A stretch of 64,000 nucleotides of DNA from Fibrobacter sp. UBA4297 (GTDB lineage: Bacteria; Fibrobacterota; Fibrobacteria; Fibrobacterales; Fibrobacteraceae). Shown in pieces: positions 31,137 to 40,271 of this stretch (within the stretch, counting starts at the first letter, position 1; each line of letters opens with the position of its first letter). The notes below the pieces were generated by a model, which was given only the letters and a program-made list of their open reading frames with translations, was not told the origin of the DNA and did no database searches. A program made the position numbers and the translations under genes. The stretch spans positions 44,700 to 108,699 of the forward strand of contig NZ_DGUZ01000002.1 in assembly GCF_002394865.1 (NCBI RefSeq), in the 5' to 3' direction.

Positions 31137-33512
31137 TTACTTGCGCTTCGCACGGATTTTCGGATCGAGCCTATGCTGTAACATCGTAAGCACGCGAGTC
31201 AAAATCCAGATGATAATCAGGTAAATAAACGCCGTCATAATCAACGGGAAGAACGCCTCGTAAGTGCGACTGCGGATAATATCCGACGCTTTTGTCAAAT
31301 CCAGGATGGCGATATAGCCCACCACCGATGTCATCTTCACCATGCTAATAAATTCACCTTGGAACACCGGCAAAAAGTGGTGTGCCGCCTGCGGGAAGAC
31401 AATCTTGAAGAACGCACGAGGTTTCGTATAGCCGAGCGCAAGCGCCGCTTCCATTTGTCCTTTATCGACCGCCAAGATTCCCGTGCGCATAATTTCGGCG
31501 GCATAGGCGCCAAAGTTCATGCCAAAGCCAATGATGGCAACCCACACGCCATCAAGCCCCGTACGTGCAAACACGATGTAGAACAGCACCATCAAAAGCA
31601 CGACCGACGGAATCCCTTGCAAAAGGCGAATGTAGCCTAGCGCAAAAACATTCGCGTATGGACGACTCGAGAGGCGCAACATGCAAAAGCCAAAGCCAAT
31701 CAGCGAGCCCAAAATTCCCGAAAGGATAGAAATAAAGATAGTCACGCCAACACCTTGCGCCACAAGCTTCCAGCGATCTTCACGAATAAATGTTCTCTCG
31801 AAGCTTTTCTTTAAAGAACCCCAAAAGGTTTCTTCATAAGGGGCAATAGCCTCTTCTTCTGCAGTCCGTTTTACAATGGCAACGACTCCACCATCATAAA
31901 CAGGAGTAGAAAAATTAACGCTTCGCTTTCGTTCTGCGGTAACCGTAATCTCCCCCACGGCCAAATCACTTGCGCCAGACACGATCGATGGCAATATGGA
32001 TTCAAAATTCATATTCACAATTTCAAGTCCATAACCATAAGCCTCACAAAAACGGACAACCCAATCAATATCATAACCAACAATAGCATTGTCCTTAATG
32101 TAAACAAACGGGGCTACCTCCACATTCGTGGCCAAGCGAAGTGTTCCATTGGTCGCTTTCAACTTTGACAAATCAATTTTCTTGAGCGATTCATCGGATC
32201 CAAACCAGACTGATTCCAAATCAGTTTGCAAACCTTGTTTGATAGAAATTTGAATAAATTCCGTCATTTGTGCACACAACTTTTCACCTTTTTCACTTTT
32301 TGAGAAAGCAAAGGCATAGTTAGCCTTTTCTAAAATCTTATTTACAATTTCAACTTCTTTACGATTTTCTACCAAAAGCCTTGCGGTAGGCTCATCAACT
32401 AGCATGGCATCCAATTTTCCAGCATCAATCGATTTGACCATATCAGCATAAGTATTGAAAAACAGGGACTTCGCTGTCGGGAAAAATTCATTCAATACTT
32501 TATCGAAGGCTCCTCCTGTCATAAGGCCAATCTTAGCGCCATCGCGATTCAAGCTTTTAATCATGTCTTCAGGATTTTTCGCTACCTGTTGCTTAGCTTT
32601 ACCATCAAGAATCTGCACCGCCATCACGCATTCAGAAACGTAAATAGGGTGCGATAGATAATTTTTCTCCTTGAATATAGGAGTTGCACTAAGCGTCGCC
32701 GCCGCAAAATCATACATTCCCGTTTCGATACCAAGAATCACCGATTCAAACGCCACGTCGTGAACTTCGAGACCGCAACCTTTTTCCTTGCAGAATCGTG
32801 CCATCAAATCCATTTCGTAGCCGACAATTTTGCCATTCTTGATGTATTCAAATGGCGGATTCACGGCGCTCGTCGCCATCTTGAACGTAGGCATTCCCGA
32901 TTTTGCCTTCGGAAATTCCACGACCTTTTTTTCTTCATCTTCACCGAGCCAAATGTTATCAATCGAATCCAGCATTCCCGACAGATGCATTTTATCGATA
33001 AACTCATCCATTTCGTCACGAAGCGCTTTAGCCTTTTCATTCTTCGGGAAAACAATCACAATATCCATCGGCTCGAAATCGGCATGAATATAAGCAAGGT
33101 TTGGATTTTCGAGTGCGGCATAGCGGATCACAGGTTCGTCATTGATAAAGCCATCCAGCTTGCCGTTCGCCACCATGTAAGCCATGTCCGGAGTAGACTT
33201 GTAATACTTGATTTCGGCCTTGGGGAGCATTCGGCGCGTTTCTTTATCGACAAAGACAAAACCCGTTTGCATTCCAAGTACAAGATTCTCGTTTTTGTTC
33301 ATGTCCGCAATGGAATTGTACTTGAGGTGCAATTTTCTAAATCGTGGCGGAACATCCTTCAATGCAGAATCACGTCCTTCTTCGTAGCCAATCGTATATT
33401 GCGGGGCGTTCAGCTGGGCCGCACTTTCAATTTTACGTACTTCTTCATCGCAGCCCGTCAACAAAACCGTCAAAGCAATGAGAGCAGCCAAATATTCGAG
33501 AATCTTTTTCAT
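31137..33512 (-). CDS. Polar amino-acid ABC transporter: fused solute-binding domains and permease
   Basis: A 791-residue membrane lipoprotein (lipobox LLTGC, Cys21). Three solute-binding segments follow: a partial one (about 25-210) with only the second lobe, a complete SBP_bac_3 domain (about 215-460: ATSAVNPPFEYIKNGKIVGYE), and a third segment (about 465-570) with only the first lobe (RLATNVEVAPFVYIKDNAIV). The permease (about 590-790) has the EAA-like motif AALALGYTKPRAFFKIVFPQA. The ATPase gene lies directly upstream in the same transcript. The substrate is likely a polar amino acid. Confidence 0.88.
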   Translation of the reverse strand: MKKILEYLAALIALTVLLTGCDEEVRKIESAAQLNAPQYTIGYEEGRDSALKDVPPRFRKLHLKYNSIADMNKNENLVLGMQTGFVFVDKETRRMLPKAEIKYYKSTPDMAYMVANGKLDGFINDEPVIRYAALENPNLAYIHADFEPMDIVIVFPKNEKAKALRDEMDEFIDKMHLSGMLDSIDNIWLGEDEEKKVVEFPKAKSGMPTFKMATSAVNPPFEYIKNGKIVGYEMDLMARFCKEKGCGLEVHDVAFESVILGIETGMYDFAAATLSATPIFKEKNYLSHPIYVSECVMAVQILDGKAKQQVAKNPEDMIKSLNRDGAKIGLMTGGAFDKVLNEFFPTAKSLFFNTYADMVKSIDAGKLDAMLVDEPTARLLVENRKEVEIVNKILEKANYAFAFSKSEKGEKLCAQMTEFIQISIKQGLQTDLESVWFGSDESLKKIDLSKLKATNGTLRLATNVEVAPFVYIKDNAIVGYDIDWVVRFCEAYGYGLEIVNMNFESILPSIVSGASDLAVGEITVTAERKRSVNFSTPVYDGGVVAIVKRTAEEEAIAPYEETFWGSLKKSFERTFIREDRWKLVAQGVGVTIFISILSGILGSLIGFGFCMLRLSSRPYANVFALGYIRLLQGIPSVVLLMVLFYIVFARTGLDGVWVAIIGFGMNFGAYAAEIMRTGILAVDKGQMEAALALGYTKPRAFFKIVFPQAAHHFLPVFQGEFISMVKMTSVVGYIAILDLTKASDIIRSRTYEAFFPLIMTAFIYLIIIWILTRVLTMLQHRLDPKIRAKRK

Positions 33513-33520
33513 AGCACCCC

Positions 33521-34606
33521 CTATTTGACATGGAAATGAATGACATTCAAGTTATTGACAACATTTTGTTCATAATGTTCTGTAGCCACATCAATCAGTT
33601 GTCTAGAAATTTCGTCGCAAAAATCCAACGGATTCACGTTCGGTCCTGCAAATTCAAGCCGAATTTCTGCACGGCTGTTGTCTTCGGAATACTCCGCCAT
33701 TAAACGGATATCCGTACCTTGCGGCAGTTTGGGAACAAGCCCAAGCATCACCATTTCGTCGAGAACATAGCTCACGTTTCGAATGGTCCGATTCTCCATC
33801 TGGTTCTTTTCGGCGAAAAACAGGAATCGGTTCATAACGCCCATAAAATCAATATTTCCAACGACAAGATGTTCGTCAAACACTTTCAAATGCTTGATAA
33901 ACAACCTCGTCTTTTCGCGTTGCGGATTTTCAAAAATCTGCTTCGAAGTCCCTTCTTCGTAAATCACCCCCTCGTCCATGTAGAACACACGCGTCGAAAT
34001 ATCGCGAGCAAATTTCATCTCGTGCGTAACAATCATCATCGTGAGTCCCTGATTCGAAAGTCCCTTGATCACCGCAAGGACTTCTCCAATCATCGTCGGG
34101 TCCAAGGCGCTCGTCGGTTCATCGAGCAGTATAATTTCAGGATCCATCGCAAGCGTACGTGCAATAGCGACACGCTGTTTTTGGCCGCCCGAAAGTTCTT
34201 CGGGTAAATTATCGGCCTTGTCCGCAAGCCCCACACGACGCAAAAGTTCCATACCCTTTGCGCAGGCATCCCGCTTGGAACGGTGCAAAATATCCATCTG
34301 CGCGACCATGATGTTTTCAATAATCGTCAGATGGTTGAACAAATTAAATGACTGAAATACCATCCCCATCTTGCGACGAATTGCAGGTACATTCGCCCCA
34401 CGCGCTGTAATCGATTTTCCGTCAATCAGTACCTCGCCCGAGGTCGGACGTTCCAAAAGATTTATACAACGCAATAACGTCGACTTGCCTGTTCCCGACG
34501 GCCCAATAATCGACACAATATCGCCACGATTAATCTCGGCATTGACATCCAAAAGCGGAGTCGCATTCAGATACACCTTTTTCAAATGACGAATCGAAAT
34601 CATCAA
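33521..34606 (-). CDS. Polar amino-acid ABC transporter ATPase with C-terminal extension
   Basis: Energises the transporter encoded next door. Residues 1-245 are a standard GlnQ-type ATPase: Walker A GPSGTGKST, signature LSGGQKQRVAIARTL, Walker B IILLDEPTSALD, H-loop VTHEMKFA. The final 115 residues are extra relative to GlnQ: FMGVMNRFLFFAEKNQ, SYVLDEMVMLGL, and RAEIRLEFAGPNVNP, perhaps an ACT-like or histidine-kinase ATPase-like regulatory domain. The permease-binding protein gene starts eight bases after its stop. Confidence 0.88.
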   Translation of the reverse strand: MMISIRHLKKVYLNATPLLDVNAEINRGDIVSIIGPSGTGKSTLLRCINLLERPTSGEVLIDGKSITARGANVPAIRRKMGMVFQSFNLFNHLTIIENIMVAQMDILHRSKRDACAKGMELLRRVGLADKADNLPEELSGGQKQRVAIARTLAMDPEIILLDEPTSALDPTMIGEVLAVIKGLSNQGLTMMIVTHEMKFARDISTRVFYMDEGVIYEEGTSKQIFENPQREKTRLFIKHLKVFDEHLVVGNIDFMGVMNRFLFFAEKNQMENRTIRNVSYVLDEMVMLGLVPKLPQGTDIRLMAEYSEDNSRAEIRLEFAGPNVNPLDFCDEISRQLIDVATEHYEQNVVNNLNVIHFHVK

Positions 34607-34767
34607 AACACCCTTTTTCCCCTTAAAAAATGTGATATTTATCTTTTTCCCTAGTTAAATTATATCATTCCCTCCTAAAACGATACAAAAAGTTTACCTT
34701 CGCGTAAAAACATATATATATTAGACCATACAAAAGGGTTTTAAAATTTATCCAGAGGGGGAGCTTT

Positions 34768-35883
34768 ATGGATATTGGAAATATGTCGTCCTGCAACGTC
34801 ATGGGTTCTTGCCTGTCGAAAAAAACGATAGGATTAACAGCTGTATTATGTTTATCTATGATACTTGGTGGTTGCGGTGACGACAATTCTTCTAGCGCTT
34901 CTGTGAACTTGAAAAACGCACCGATTGCAGAAGGCACGGCACCCGCATTCTTGAAAAAAGGCGACAAGATTGCACTCCTTTCGCCCTCCTACACGACACC
35001 CGATTCCACAATCCAAAAGACCGCAGATGTCCTCGAGGACTGGGGATTCAAGCCCGTCATCGGCAAGAGCGTCGGTAAGGTTGAAGCAGGCAAGTTAGCA
35101 GGTACCGCCGAAGAACGCGCCGAAGATTTCGAAAATGCGCTCAAGGACACAAGCATCAAGGCGATCCTTTGCAACCGCGGCGGTTACGGCACTATCCAGC
35201 TCGTTGATTTGATTGACCTGCAGCTCGTAAAAAAGAACCCGAAATGGGTTATCGGCTATAGCGATGTGACCACGTTACACGCCATGCAGACCAAAGCGGG
35301 CGTCATGAGCATCCACGGTACCATGAGTTCGAGCATTGCAAAGACCGAGGGCAAGGATGAAAATAGCACGCTCCTGCGCGACTTGCTCAAAGGCGAAGTC
35401 CCGACGTACAAAGTTCCTAAGCACAAATACAACCAGAAAGGCAAAGCCGAGGGTATTCTCGTAGGCGGCAACATGGCAACATTTGTGCCAATCATCGGCG
35501 CTAGCGACATCGACGTTTTCCAGAATGACGGTATCATCCTCTTTATGGAAGAAATCGGCGAGAACTTGCGCAACATCGACCGCATGTTCCATTCCATTGA
35601 ACTTCACGGCGTGATGGAGAACGTTAGAGGCGTTATACTTGGTGAATTTGTAAGCTCCGGGACCGACCTCGATTACGAAAGCACCGAAGCGATGCTCTCC
35701 AAGTATTTGAAGGAATACGACATTCCTGTGATTTGCGGATTCCCCGCCGGGCACGACGACATCAACGTACCGATCGTTATGGGATCCAAGGTCAAAATGG
35801 ACGTCAACAGCGATGGCGCTACGATTACATTCGACATCAACGGCGAAAAGAAAACCGTAGATACAGAAAAGCTGGGCCAATAG
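34768..35883 (+). CDS. LD-carboxypeptidase (S66/LdcA family) lipoprotein
   Basis: A 371-residue exported member of the S66 serine peptidase family, which trims murein tetrapeptides to tripeptides. Lipobox ILGGC (Cys36). The S66 fold shows GDKIALLSPSYTT, the nucleophile-region ILCNRGGYGTIQLVD, VIGYSDVTTLH, ILVGGNMATF and FMEEIGE with Glu, then GFPAGHDDINVPI with the distal His. E. coli LdcA is cytosolic, so this lipoprotein form is a surface or periplasmic variant. A divergent promoter region of about 160 bp separates it from the ABC operon. Confidence 0.88.
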   Translation: MDIGNMSSCNVMGSCLSKKTIGLTAVLCLSMILGGCGDDNSSSASVNLKNAPIAEGTAPAFLKKGDKIALLSPSYTTPDSTIQKTADVLEDWGFKPVIGKSVGKVEAGKLAGTAEERAEDFENALKDTSIKAILCNRGGYGTIQLVDLIDLQLVKKNPKWVIGYSDVTTLHAMQTKAGVMSIHGTMSSSIAKTEGKDENSTLLRDLLKGEVPTYKVPKHKYNQKGKAEGILVGGNMATFVPIIGASDIDVFQNDGIILFMEEIGENLRNIDRMFHSIELHGVMENVRGVILGEFVSSGTDLDYESTEAMLSKYLKEYDIPVICGFPAGHDDINVPIVMGSKVKMDVNSDGATITFDINGEKKTVDTEKLGQ

Positions 35884-35920
35884 ACCCAGCTCTCTAAACC
35901 ACTTTAGAATTTTATAGTCT

Positions 35921-36901
35921 TTAGAACTTCCACATCACGCCCACGGTCGGCACAATGCTGAAATTGCCCATGTCGTCATCGTGGTTGACTTCAAGGCGGC
36001 TAAAGTCGCCTTTCTTGTACTTGACAGAAGCATCCGAATCGACCTCGGCTACCCAGCGGCCGCCGACACTAGCAAAGAGCCCGACGTGATTGCTGAGCGC
36101 AAACCGAGCCATGAAATCGCCACCAAGAGTAAGAGCGGTCAAGGATTCGCTATAGCTGCGATCAACGCGTCCGAGTTCCTTGTGCTTAAACGACTTTTCT
36201 TCCGTGACAAAAACGGCGTATTCAACACCAACAACCGCAAACATCGAGAACGTCACTTTCGGGCTGTTCACAAAGCTATAGCCCGCACCGAATTCAACGG
36301 CGCTGTACGTGCCTGTTTGCCAACCGTCCGACGGATAGAACTCGATGTTGCCCGTCGTTGCTATACCAGACGTAATAGACAGCTTTGTAGCAAAGCCACA
36401 ACGGCAAACGCCCATATAGCTAGCATTCACGCCGTAATTGATCAAGTTAACTTTTTTGTTCCCAATGCCGTACTGATCAAACGGAATAGAAAGACCAGCA
36501 CCAATATAATGGTTCCATCTCTTAGTCTTAACCGGTTCTGCTTCAGTCGAATCTACTGTTTTTGCAGAATCCACAGCCACTTCAGAGACCTTAGCTGTAT
36601 CGACTGCAGGCAAAGTTTCTGCAGGCTTGACCGGTTCAACGGCCTTGGCAGTATCAACAACTGCAACGGTGGCTGAATCGACGGCAGGTGCTGCGGCTGG
36701 TACTGCAACCTTAGCCGTATCCGAAACCACAGCGGCAACAGGATTTGCGGCAGGCACAACAGCCTTAACAGAATCAACGGCCGGAGTCGTTACAGGAACT
36801 GGAGCCTTCGCACTGTCCGCTTTAACGGCGGGCACCTGAGCCACGCCTTGAGCAAATAAAGTTGAACAGCAGGCAAGAGCAAGTCCAAAGATTTTTTTCA
36901 T
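35921..36901 (-). CDS. Outer-membrane beta-barrel with Ala/Pro/Val-rich linker
   Basis: A 326-residue exported protein: signal peptide MKKIFGLALACCSTLFAQG, then about 120 residues of low-complexity linker (repeats such as VDSVKAV, VPAANPV, VDTAKAV), then an outer-membrane barrel (YIGAGLSIPFDQYG, VEFGAGYSFVN, GLFASVGGRWVAEVD, ending GVMWKF with a terminal aromatic). The start at MKKIF is preferred for its signal peptide and the AAAGGGGAATT ribosome site; a longer frame begins at a less plausible Met. The linker could span the periplasm. Function is unknown. Confidence 0.72.
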   Translation of the reverse strand: MKKIFGLALACCSTLFAQGVAQVPAVKADSAKAPVPVTTPAVDSVKAVVPAANPVAAVVSDTAKVAVPAAAPAVDSATVAVVDTAKAVEPVKPAETLPAVDTAKVSEVAVDSAKTVDSTEAEPVKTKRWNHYIGAGLSIPFDQYGIGNKKVNLINYGVNASYMGVCRCGFATKLSITSGIATTGNIEFYPSDGWQTGTYSAVEFGAGYSFVNSPKVTFSMFAVVGVEYAVFVTEEKSFKHKELGRVDRSYSESLTALTLGGDFMARFALSNHVGLFASVGGRWVAEVDSDASVKYKKGDFSRLEVNHDDDMGNFSIVPTVGVMWKF

Positions 36902-37035
36902 AGATAATTCCCCTTTTTTTATTTTTAAAATAGTATAATTCAGGCTAGCAATATTACAAAAACATACTTTCATTTTAAAAATGATATTATATTAGACTTT
37001 TACAAAGTTTTTGCGTTGTCCAAAGGGGAGTTTTT

Positions 37036-37152
37036 ATGGATTTCACGCAGGTTTTTGACGCCGTTGTCAAAGCGGTCGAAAAAGGCGATATCAAGGAATC
37101 ACGAATCGACGAAAGCGTCAAGCAAATCTTAAAACTCAAGAAAAAGAAATAA
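37036..37152 (+). CDS. Small ORF resembling the tail of a glycoside hydrolase family 3 domain
   Basis: A 38-residue ORF (MDFTQVFDAVVKAV, SRIDESVKQILKL) with an AAAGGGGAG ribosome site and its own terminator. The sequence matches the end of GH3 N-terminal domains, where a SRIDESVxRIL-type helix closes the barrel. It looks like a remnant of a beta-N-acetylhexosaminidase or beta-glucosidase gene. Intact expression signals leave open a real small protein. Confidence 0.45.
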   Translation: MDFTQVFDAVVKAVEKGDIKESRIDESVKQILKLKKKK

Positions 37153-37155
37153 TAC

Positions 37156-37185
37156 AAAAAGAAGCCGCGGGTGCAGCTTCTTTTT
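37156..37185 (+). terminator. Terminator after the small GH3-tail ORF
   Basis: Stem AAAAAGAAGC / GCTTCTTTTT with T run. The CTTCGACTTCGCTCA dispersed repeat follows (37195-37218), with a degenerate copy at 37230-37246. Confidence 0.75.
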
Positions 37186-37245
37186 GATTTAGATCCTTCG
37201 ACTTCGCTCAGGATGACATTGCACAGTGAGATCGCTCAAGATGAC

Positions 37246-37271
37246 AAATGCGCGGAAAAGTCCGCGCATTT
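37246..37271 (-). terminator. Terminator of the rpmH-rnpA-yidD-yidC operon
   Basis: Perfect 11-bp stem AAATGCGCGGA / TCCGCGCATTT, 4-base loop, directly after the yidC stop on the minus strand. Confidence 0.75.
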
Positions 37272-37275
37272 TCTG

Positions 37276-39132
37276 TTACTTCACGATTTCAGCGTCCTTG
37301 ACGTTCTTGCCCTTGAGCTTGGAAGAAGTCTTCGGAGTAGAGCCATTAACCGGCGGGAACTTGCTGTAGATGTACTTGTACTGAGCAATGCTCCAGATGT
37401 TACCGATAATCCAGTAGAGCACGAGACCAGACGGCATCACGGCGCTGAACAAGAGCATCATGGCAGGCATCATCCACACCATCATCTTCTGCTGAGCAGG
37501 ATCCATGCCGGCGTTGGAGTTCATCGTCACCTTGGTCTGGAAGTAGGTCGTTGCAACCATGAGCCACGGGAGGATGGCAAGGCCAGACGGCATGATGATA
37601 GGAATGCTGATACCGTTCCAGACAACGTCACTGCGGCTGAGGTCCGAGATCCAGAGGAATGCCGGAGCGCCACGGAGCTCGATTGCGCGGCCAAGCACAA
37701 AGAAGAGGCCCATGAAAATCGGCATCTGGATGAGCATCGGGAGGCAGCCACCAGTGCAGCTTGCAAGCGGGTTGATGTTGTTCTTGCTGTAGAGTTCCAT
37801 CATAGCGGCCTGCTTCTTCTGCGGGTCGGTACGGTACTTCACGTTGATTTCTTCAATCTGCGGCTTGAGAGCAGCCATGCCACGCGTAGACTTGATCTGC
37901 TTCACAGTGAACGGAGTCGTGATACCGCGAACGATAATCGTCACGAGGATAATGGCAATACCGTAGTTCGGGATGATGCTGTAGAACATGTTCAAGAGCT
38001 TGAGGAGCATCTTGCAAATCCAGACGAACCAGACGTCTGCACCACACCAGCTCCAGCCACTCACGATAATCTTTTCGTAGTCCTTGTCGAGAGCGGAAAG
38101 TTCATCCCACTTGAGCGGAAGAATCATCAGGTCATAGTTGATGGATTGCGCACCGCGAACGTCGTCAGCAATCGTAAGCTTGTACGTACCCGGATCGACT
38201 TCGTTATCCACCTTCATCGGCTTCGTCTTGAGCACAGCCGGAACAGCTTCGTCGAACTGGACCGTCATGGCCACGTACTTGCGGCGCAGCCCTGCCCAAA
38301 TGACCTTGCCTTCAGTAGCATTGAAAGAAGTCTGTTCGCGCGGCATTTCACGTTCCACAGAATAGCGATCATTGAAGACGACTTCGCTGAAGTAGTAGGT
38401 GCCACCACCGCCGATGCCCATGAAGCCTTTGGACTTCGGGATATCTTCAGTTTCCTTGAGGCCGCCCTTCCATGCGAGTTCATAGGCATTCGGCTGGAAA
38501 CCGATAAACTTGTTTTCTTGACGGACTGCCGGGCCTTCCTTGGTGAAACCGTAAGAACGGATGACCTGGTTGCCGTTTGCGTCCTGGAATGCGAACTGGA
38601 CCTTTGCGCTGTCGGTCACGACAATCTTTGCAGGCGTATTGCCGAGTTCGAACATCGCTTCGCTCAAGTCAGCGTTGTCGAGCTTCAAGTCAAAGGCGCC
38701 GAGCGTCGTGTCCTGGATGAGTTCCGGGAACTTGCCGGCAGAATCCGGGAGTGCCTTCACGATGACGCTCTTGACCTTAGCCCCCTTGTTGGTGAGGGTC
38801 ATGATGAACTTGTCAGTTTCGACCGTCACGGAGCGTTCTGCAATTTCGGCCTTCGGAGCGACCGGAGCTGCGCTATCGTTTGCCACAGCCGGAGCGGCAG
38901 CGTTTTCAGAACCGCCCAAGACCGGAGCAGCCTTGATTTCGGGCGTTTTCTTCGGGAGGACAAGCGCATTTGACGTGCTTGCGGAATCCGCTACGACCTG
39001 CTTTTCGGCTTTAGCCTTTGCCTGTGCGGCACGGGCAGCCGCCTGCGCCTCGGCATTTGCGTTATTGACAGCCATCCACCAAATCACGATGACCGCGATA
39101 AGAATGGAACCAATGAGTGTATTCTTGTTCAT
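37276..39132 (-). CDS. yidC: Membrane protein insertase YidC
   Basis: Inserts and folds inner-membrane proteins, alone or with SecYEG. 618 residues: an N-terminal transmembrane anchor (IGSILIAVIVIWWMAV), an Ala/Lys-rich linker (about 30-110), a large periplasmic P1 beta-domain (about 110-370), then the five-helix core (MFYSIIPNYGIAIILVTIIV, CLPMLIQMPIFMGLFFVL, PSGLAILPWLMVATTYF). It overlaps the yidD stop by four bases. The conserved rpmH-rnpA-yidD-yidC order is complete here. Confidence 0.95.
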   Translation of the reverse strand: MNKNTLIGSILIAVIVIWWMAVNNANAEAQAAARAAQAKAKAEKQVVADSASTSNALVLPKKTPEIKAAPVLGGSENAAAPAVANDSAAPVAPKAEIAERSVTVETDKFIMTLTNKGAKVKSVIVKALPDSAGKFPELIQDTTLGAFDLKLDNADLSEAMFELGNTPAKIVVTDSAKVQFAFQDANGNQVIRSYGFTKEGPAVRQENKFIGFQPNAYELAWKGGLKETEDIPKSKGFMGIGGGGTYYFSEVVFNDRYSVEREMPREQTSFNATEGKVIWAGLRRKYVAMTVQFDEAVPAVLKTKPMKVDNEVDPGTYKLTIADDVRGAQSINYDLMILPLKWDELSALDKDYEKIIVSGWSWCGADVWFVWICKMLLKLLNMFYSIIPNYGIAIILVTIIVRGITTPFTVKQIKSTRGMAALKPQIEEINVKYRTDPQKKQAAMMELYSKNNINPLASCTGGCLPMLIQMPIFMGLFFVLGRAIELRGAPAFLWISDLSRSDVVWNGISIPIIMPSGLAILPWLMVATTYFQTKVTMNSNAGMDPAQQKMMVWMMPAMMLLFSAVMPSGLVLYWIIGNIWSIAQYKYIYSKFPPVNGSTPKTSSKLKGKNVKDAEIVK

Positions 39133-39380
39133 TTTTTATCCTTAGGGGGCGGAACCGGGTCATAGCCGCCCTTGCAGAAGGGGTTGCATCTTAAGACTCT
39201 AAAAACCGCAAGATAGAAACCTTTAAAGGGCCCGTGGAGGCGTAAAGCTTCAATTGCGTAGTTTGAACACGTAGGCTGGAATCTACAGACCCCATGGAAA
39301 AAATAGGGGTGCACCAGTTGGTATAGACGGATGGGGGCAATCAAAGCCGCCACCAGAGCATTTTTAAGCTTCTGCCACAT
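39129..39380 (-). CDS. yidD: Membrane protein insertion efficiency factor YidD
   Basis: An 83-residue protein with the YidD signature PIRLYQLVHPYFFHGVCRFQPTCSNYAIEAL, then CNPFCKGGYDPVP. The conserved Cys residues are present. It is amphipathic and peripheral at the inner membrane, and assists YidC/Sec insertion. It overlaps both neighbours, rnpA by 17 bases and yidC by four, so translation is coupled. Confidence 0.95.
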   Translation of the reverse strand: MWQKLKNALVAALIAPIRLYQLVHPYFFHGVCRFQPTCSNYAIEALRLHGPFKGFYLAVFRVLRCNPFCKGGYDPVPPPKDKK

Positions 39381-39726
39381 CCGGTTGCTTGTCCCATTCC
39401 ATCTTGTGGAAAATTTTCTGGGCGGATTCGCGGAAACGTTCAGAGGACATTTCCTTGGAATTGTCGCTCACGATAATCATTGCCCAGATGGGCTTTTTGA
39501 TATTCGGGACAATACCATAAAACAGTGGACGTAGGATCCTACGGCACTTATTGCGATACACGGCATTTCCGTTTTTCTTCTTGGCTAAGAAGCAGAAACG
39601 ACAAAAACCGTCCGGAGCTTCAATCCATCGCATGCTAAAAGCAGGTGCGCGGAGGAACTTCCCTTGGACGGCTACTTGCCGGTAAGCGGGCTGATTGGGC
39701 AGCCGATAAGAACGCAGAGTGGCTAT
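39364..39726 (-). CDS. rnpA: Ribonuclease P protein component (non-standard start)
   Basis: Protein subunit that assists the RNase P RNA in trimming tRNA 5' ends. The frame encodes the RnpA fold including LRSYRLPNQPAYRQVAVQGK at the N-terminus, then FCFLAKKKNGNAVYRNKCRR, the RNR-type motif. No ATG, GTG or TTG occurs upstream of the family's conserved N-terminus: the open frame after the in-frame stop offers only ATA (used here, GGGG seven bases upstream, giving 120 residues) or CTG nine bases later (117 residues). The first ATG (39633) would remove about 30 conserved residues. The start given is inference. Confidence 0.8.
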   Translation of the reverse strand: MATLRSYRLPNQPAYRQVAVQGKFLRAPAFSMRWIEAPDGFCRFCFLAKKKNGNAVYRNKCRRILRPLFYGIVPNIKKPIWAMIIVSDNSKEMSSERFRESAQKIFHKMEWDKQPDVAEA

Positions 39727-39740
39727 AAGCCAGCCCCGAC

Positions 39741-39896
39741 TTACTTCTTATAGATTTCGTCGCTGACAGTGAGGACCTTACGGCCCTTAGCACGGCGACG
39801 GCTCAAGACAGCACGACCCCAACGGTCTTCCATACGGGCCATAAAACCGTGCTTGTTAACGCGCTTACGATTGTGAGGCTGGAATGTTCTTTTCAT
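39741..39896 (-). CDS. rpmH: 50S ribosomal protein L34
   Basis: 51 residues, MKRTFQPHNRKRVNKHGF then SRRRAKGRKVLTVSDE, the strongly basic L34 sequence. The ribosome site AAAGG precedes the ATG. It is the first gene of the rpmH-rnpA-yidD-yidC operon. The last residues EIYKK slightly extend the usual length. Confidence 0.97.
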   Translation of the reverse strand: MKRTFQPHNRKRVNKHGFMARMEDRWGRAVLSRRRAKGRKVLTVSDEIYKK

Positions 39897-40271
39897 GATA
39901 AAAACCTTTCTATGAAAACAGAATTTTTTTGAGACTCAAATTTAGTAAAATGTTAGTATTTATCAAGGGGTTACAACCGATCTAAAGGGTAAAAATTCAC
40001 CCTTAACGGGACTCAAACAAAAAGCATTCAGTGAAAACACAATGTATTCACAAGATGTAAACAGATATTTTTAAGGGGCCGATCAGTGGACAATGGTCAT
40101 TAGTCAGTAGATACGTCAAGCGGAGCATGACAAAGCAAAGGCACCTTCAAGCAAGATTTAACGAACAACTAGCAACTATTGACCAATAACTAACGATTAA
40201 CAGCCAACAACTCGCATTTCCTTTTATATCTTTTAATTACATAATAGATAATAGCGTAAAAGCAGGATTTT
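39897..40271. other. Intergenic spacer between rpmH and the DivIVA-like gene
   Basis: AT-rich, divergent promoter region with no supported gene. It contains remnants of dispersed motifs (AGTCAGTAG, ACGTCAAGCGGAGCATGACA) also seen elsewhere between genes. One GTATTCACA resembles a DnaA box, but no cluster is present, so I do not call an origin. Confidence 0.5.

Noticed and set aside
37171..38973. Long plus-strand frame opposite yidC
   Set aside because: Its His/Arg/Asp-rich sequence mirrors yidC codons and matches no family.
39897..40271. Possible chromosome origin beside rpmH
   Set aside because: Only one DnaA-box-like 9-mer is visible, with no dnaA or dnaN nearby and no AT-rich unwinding repeats that I can identify.
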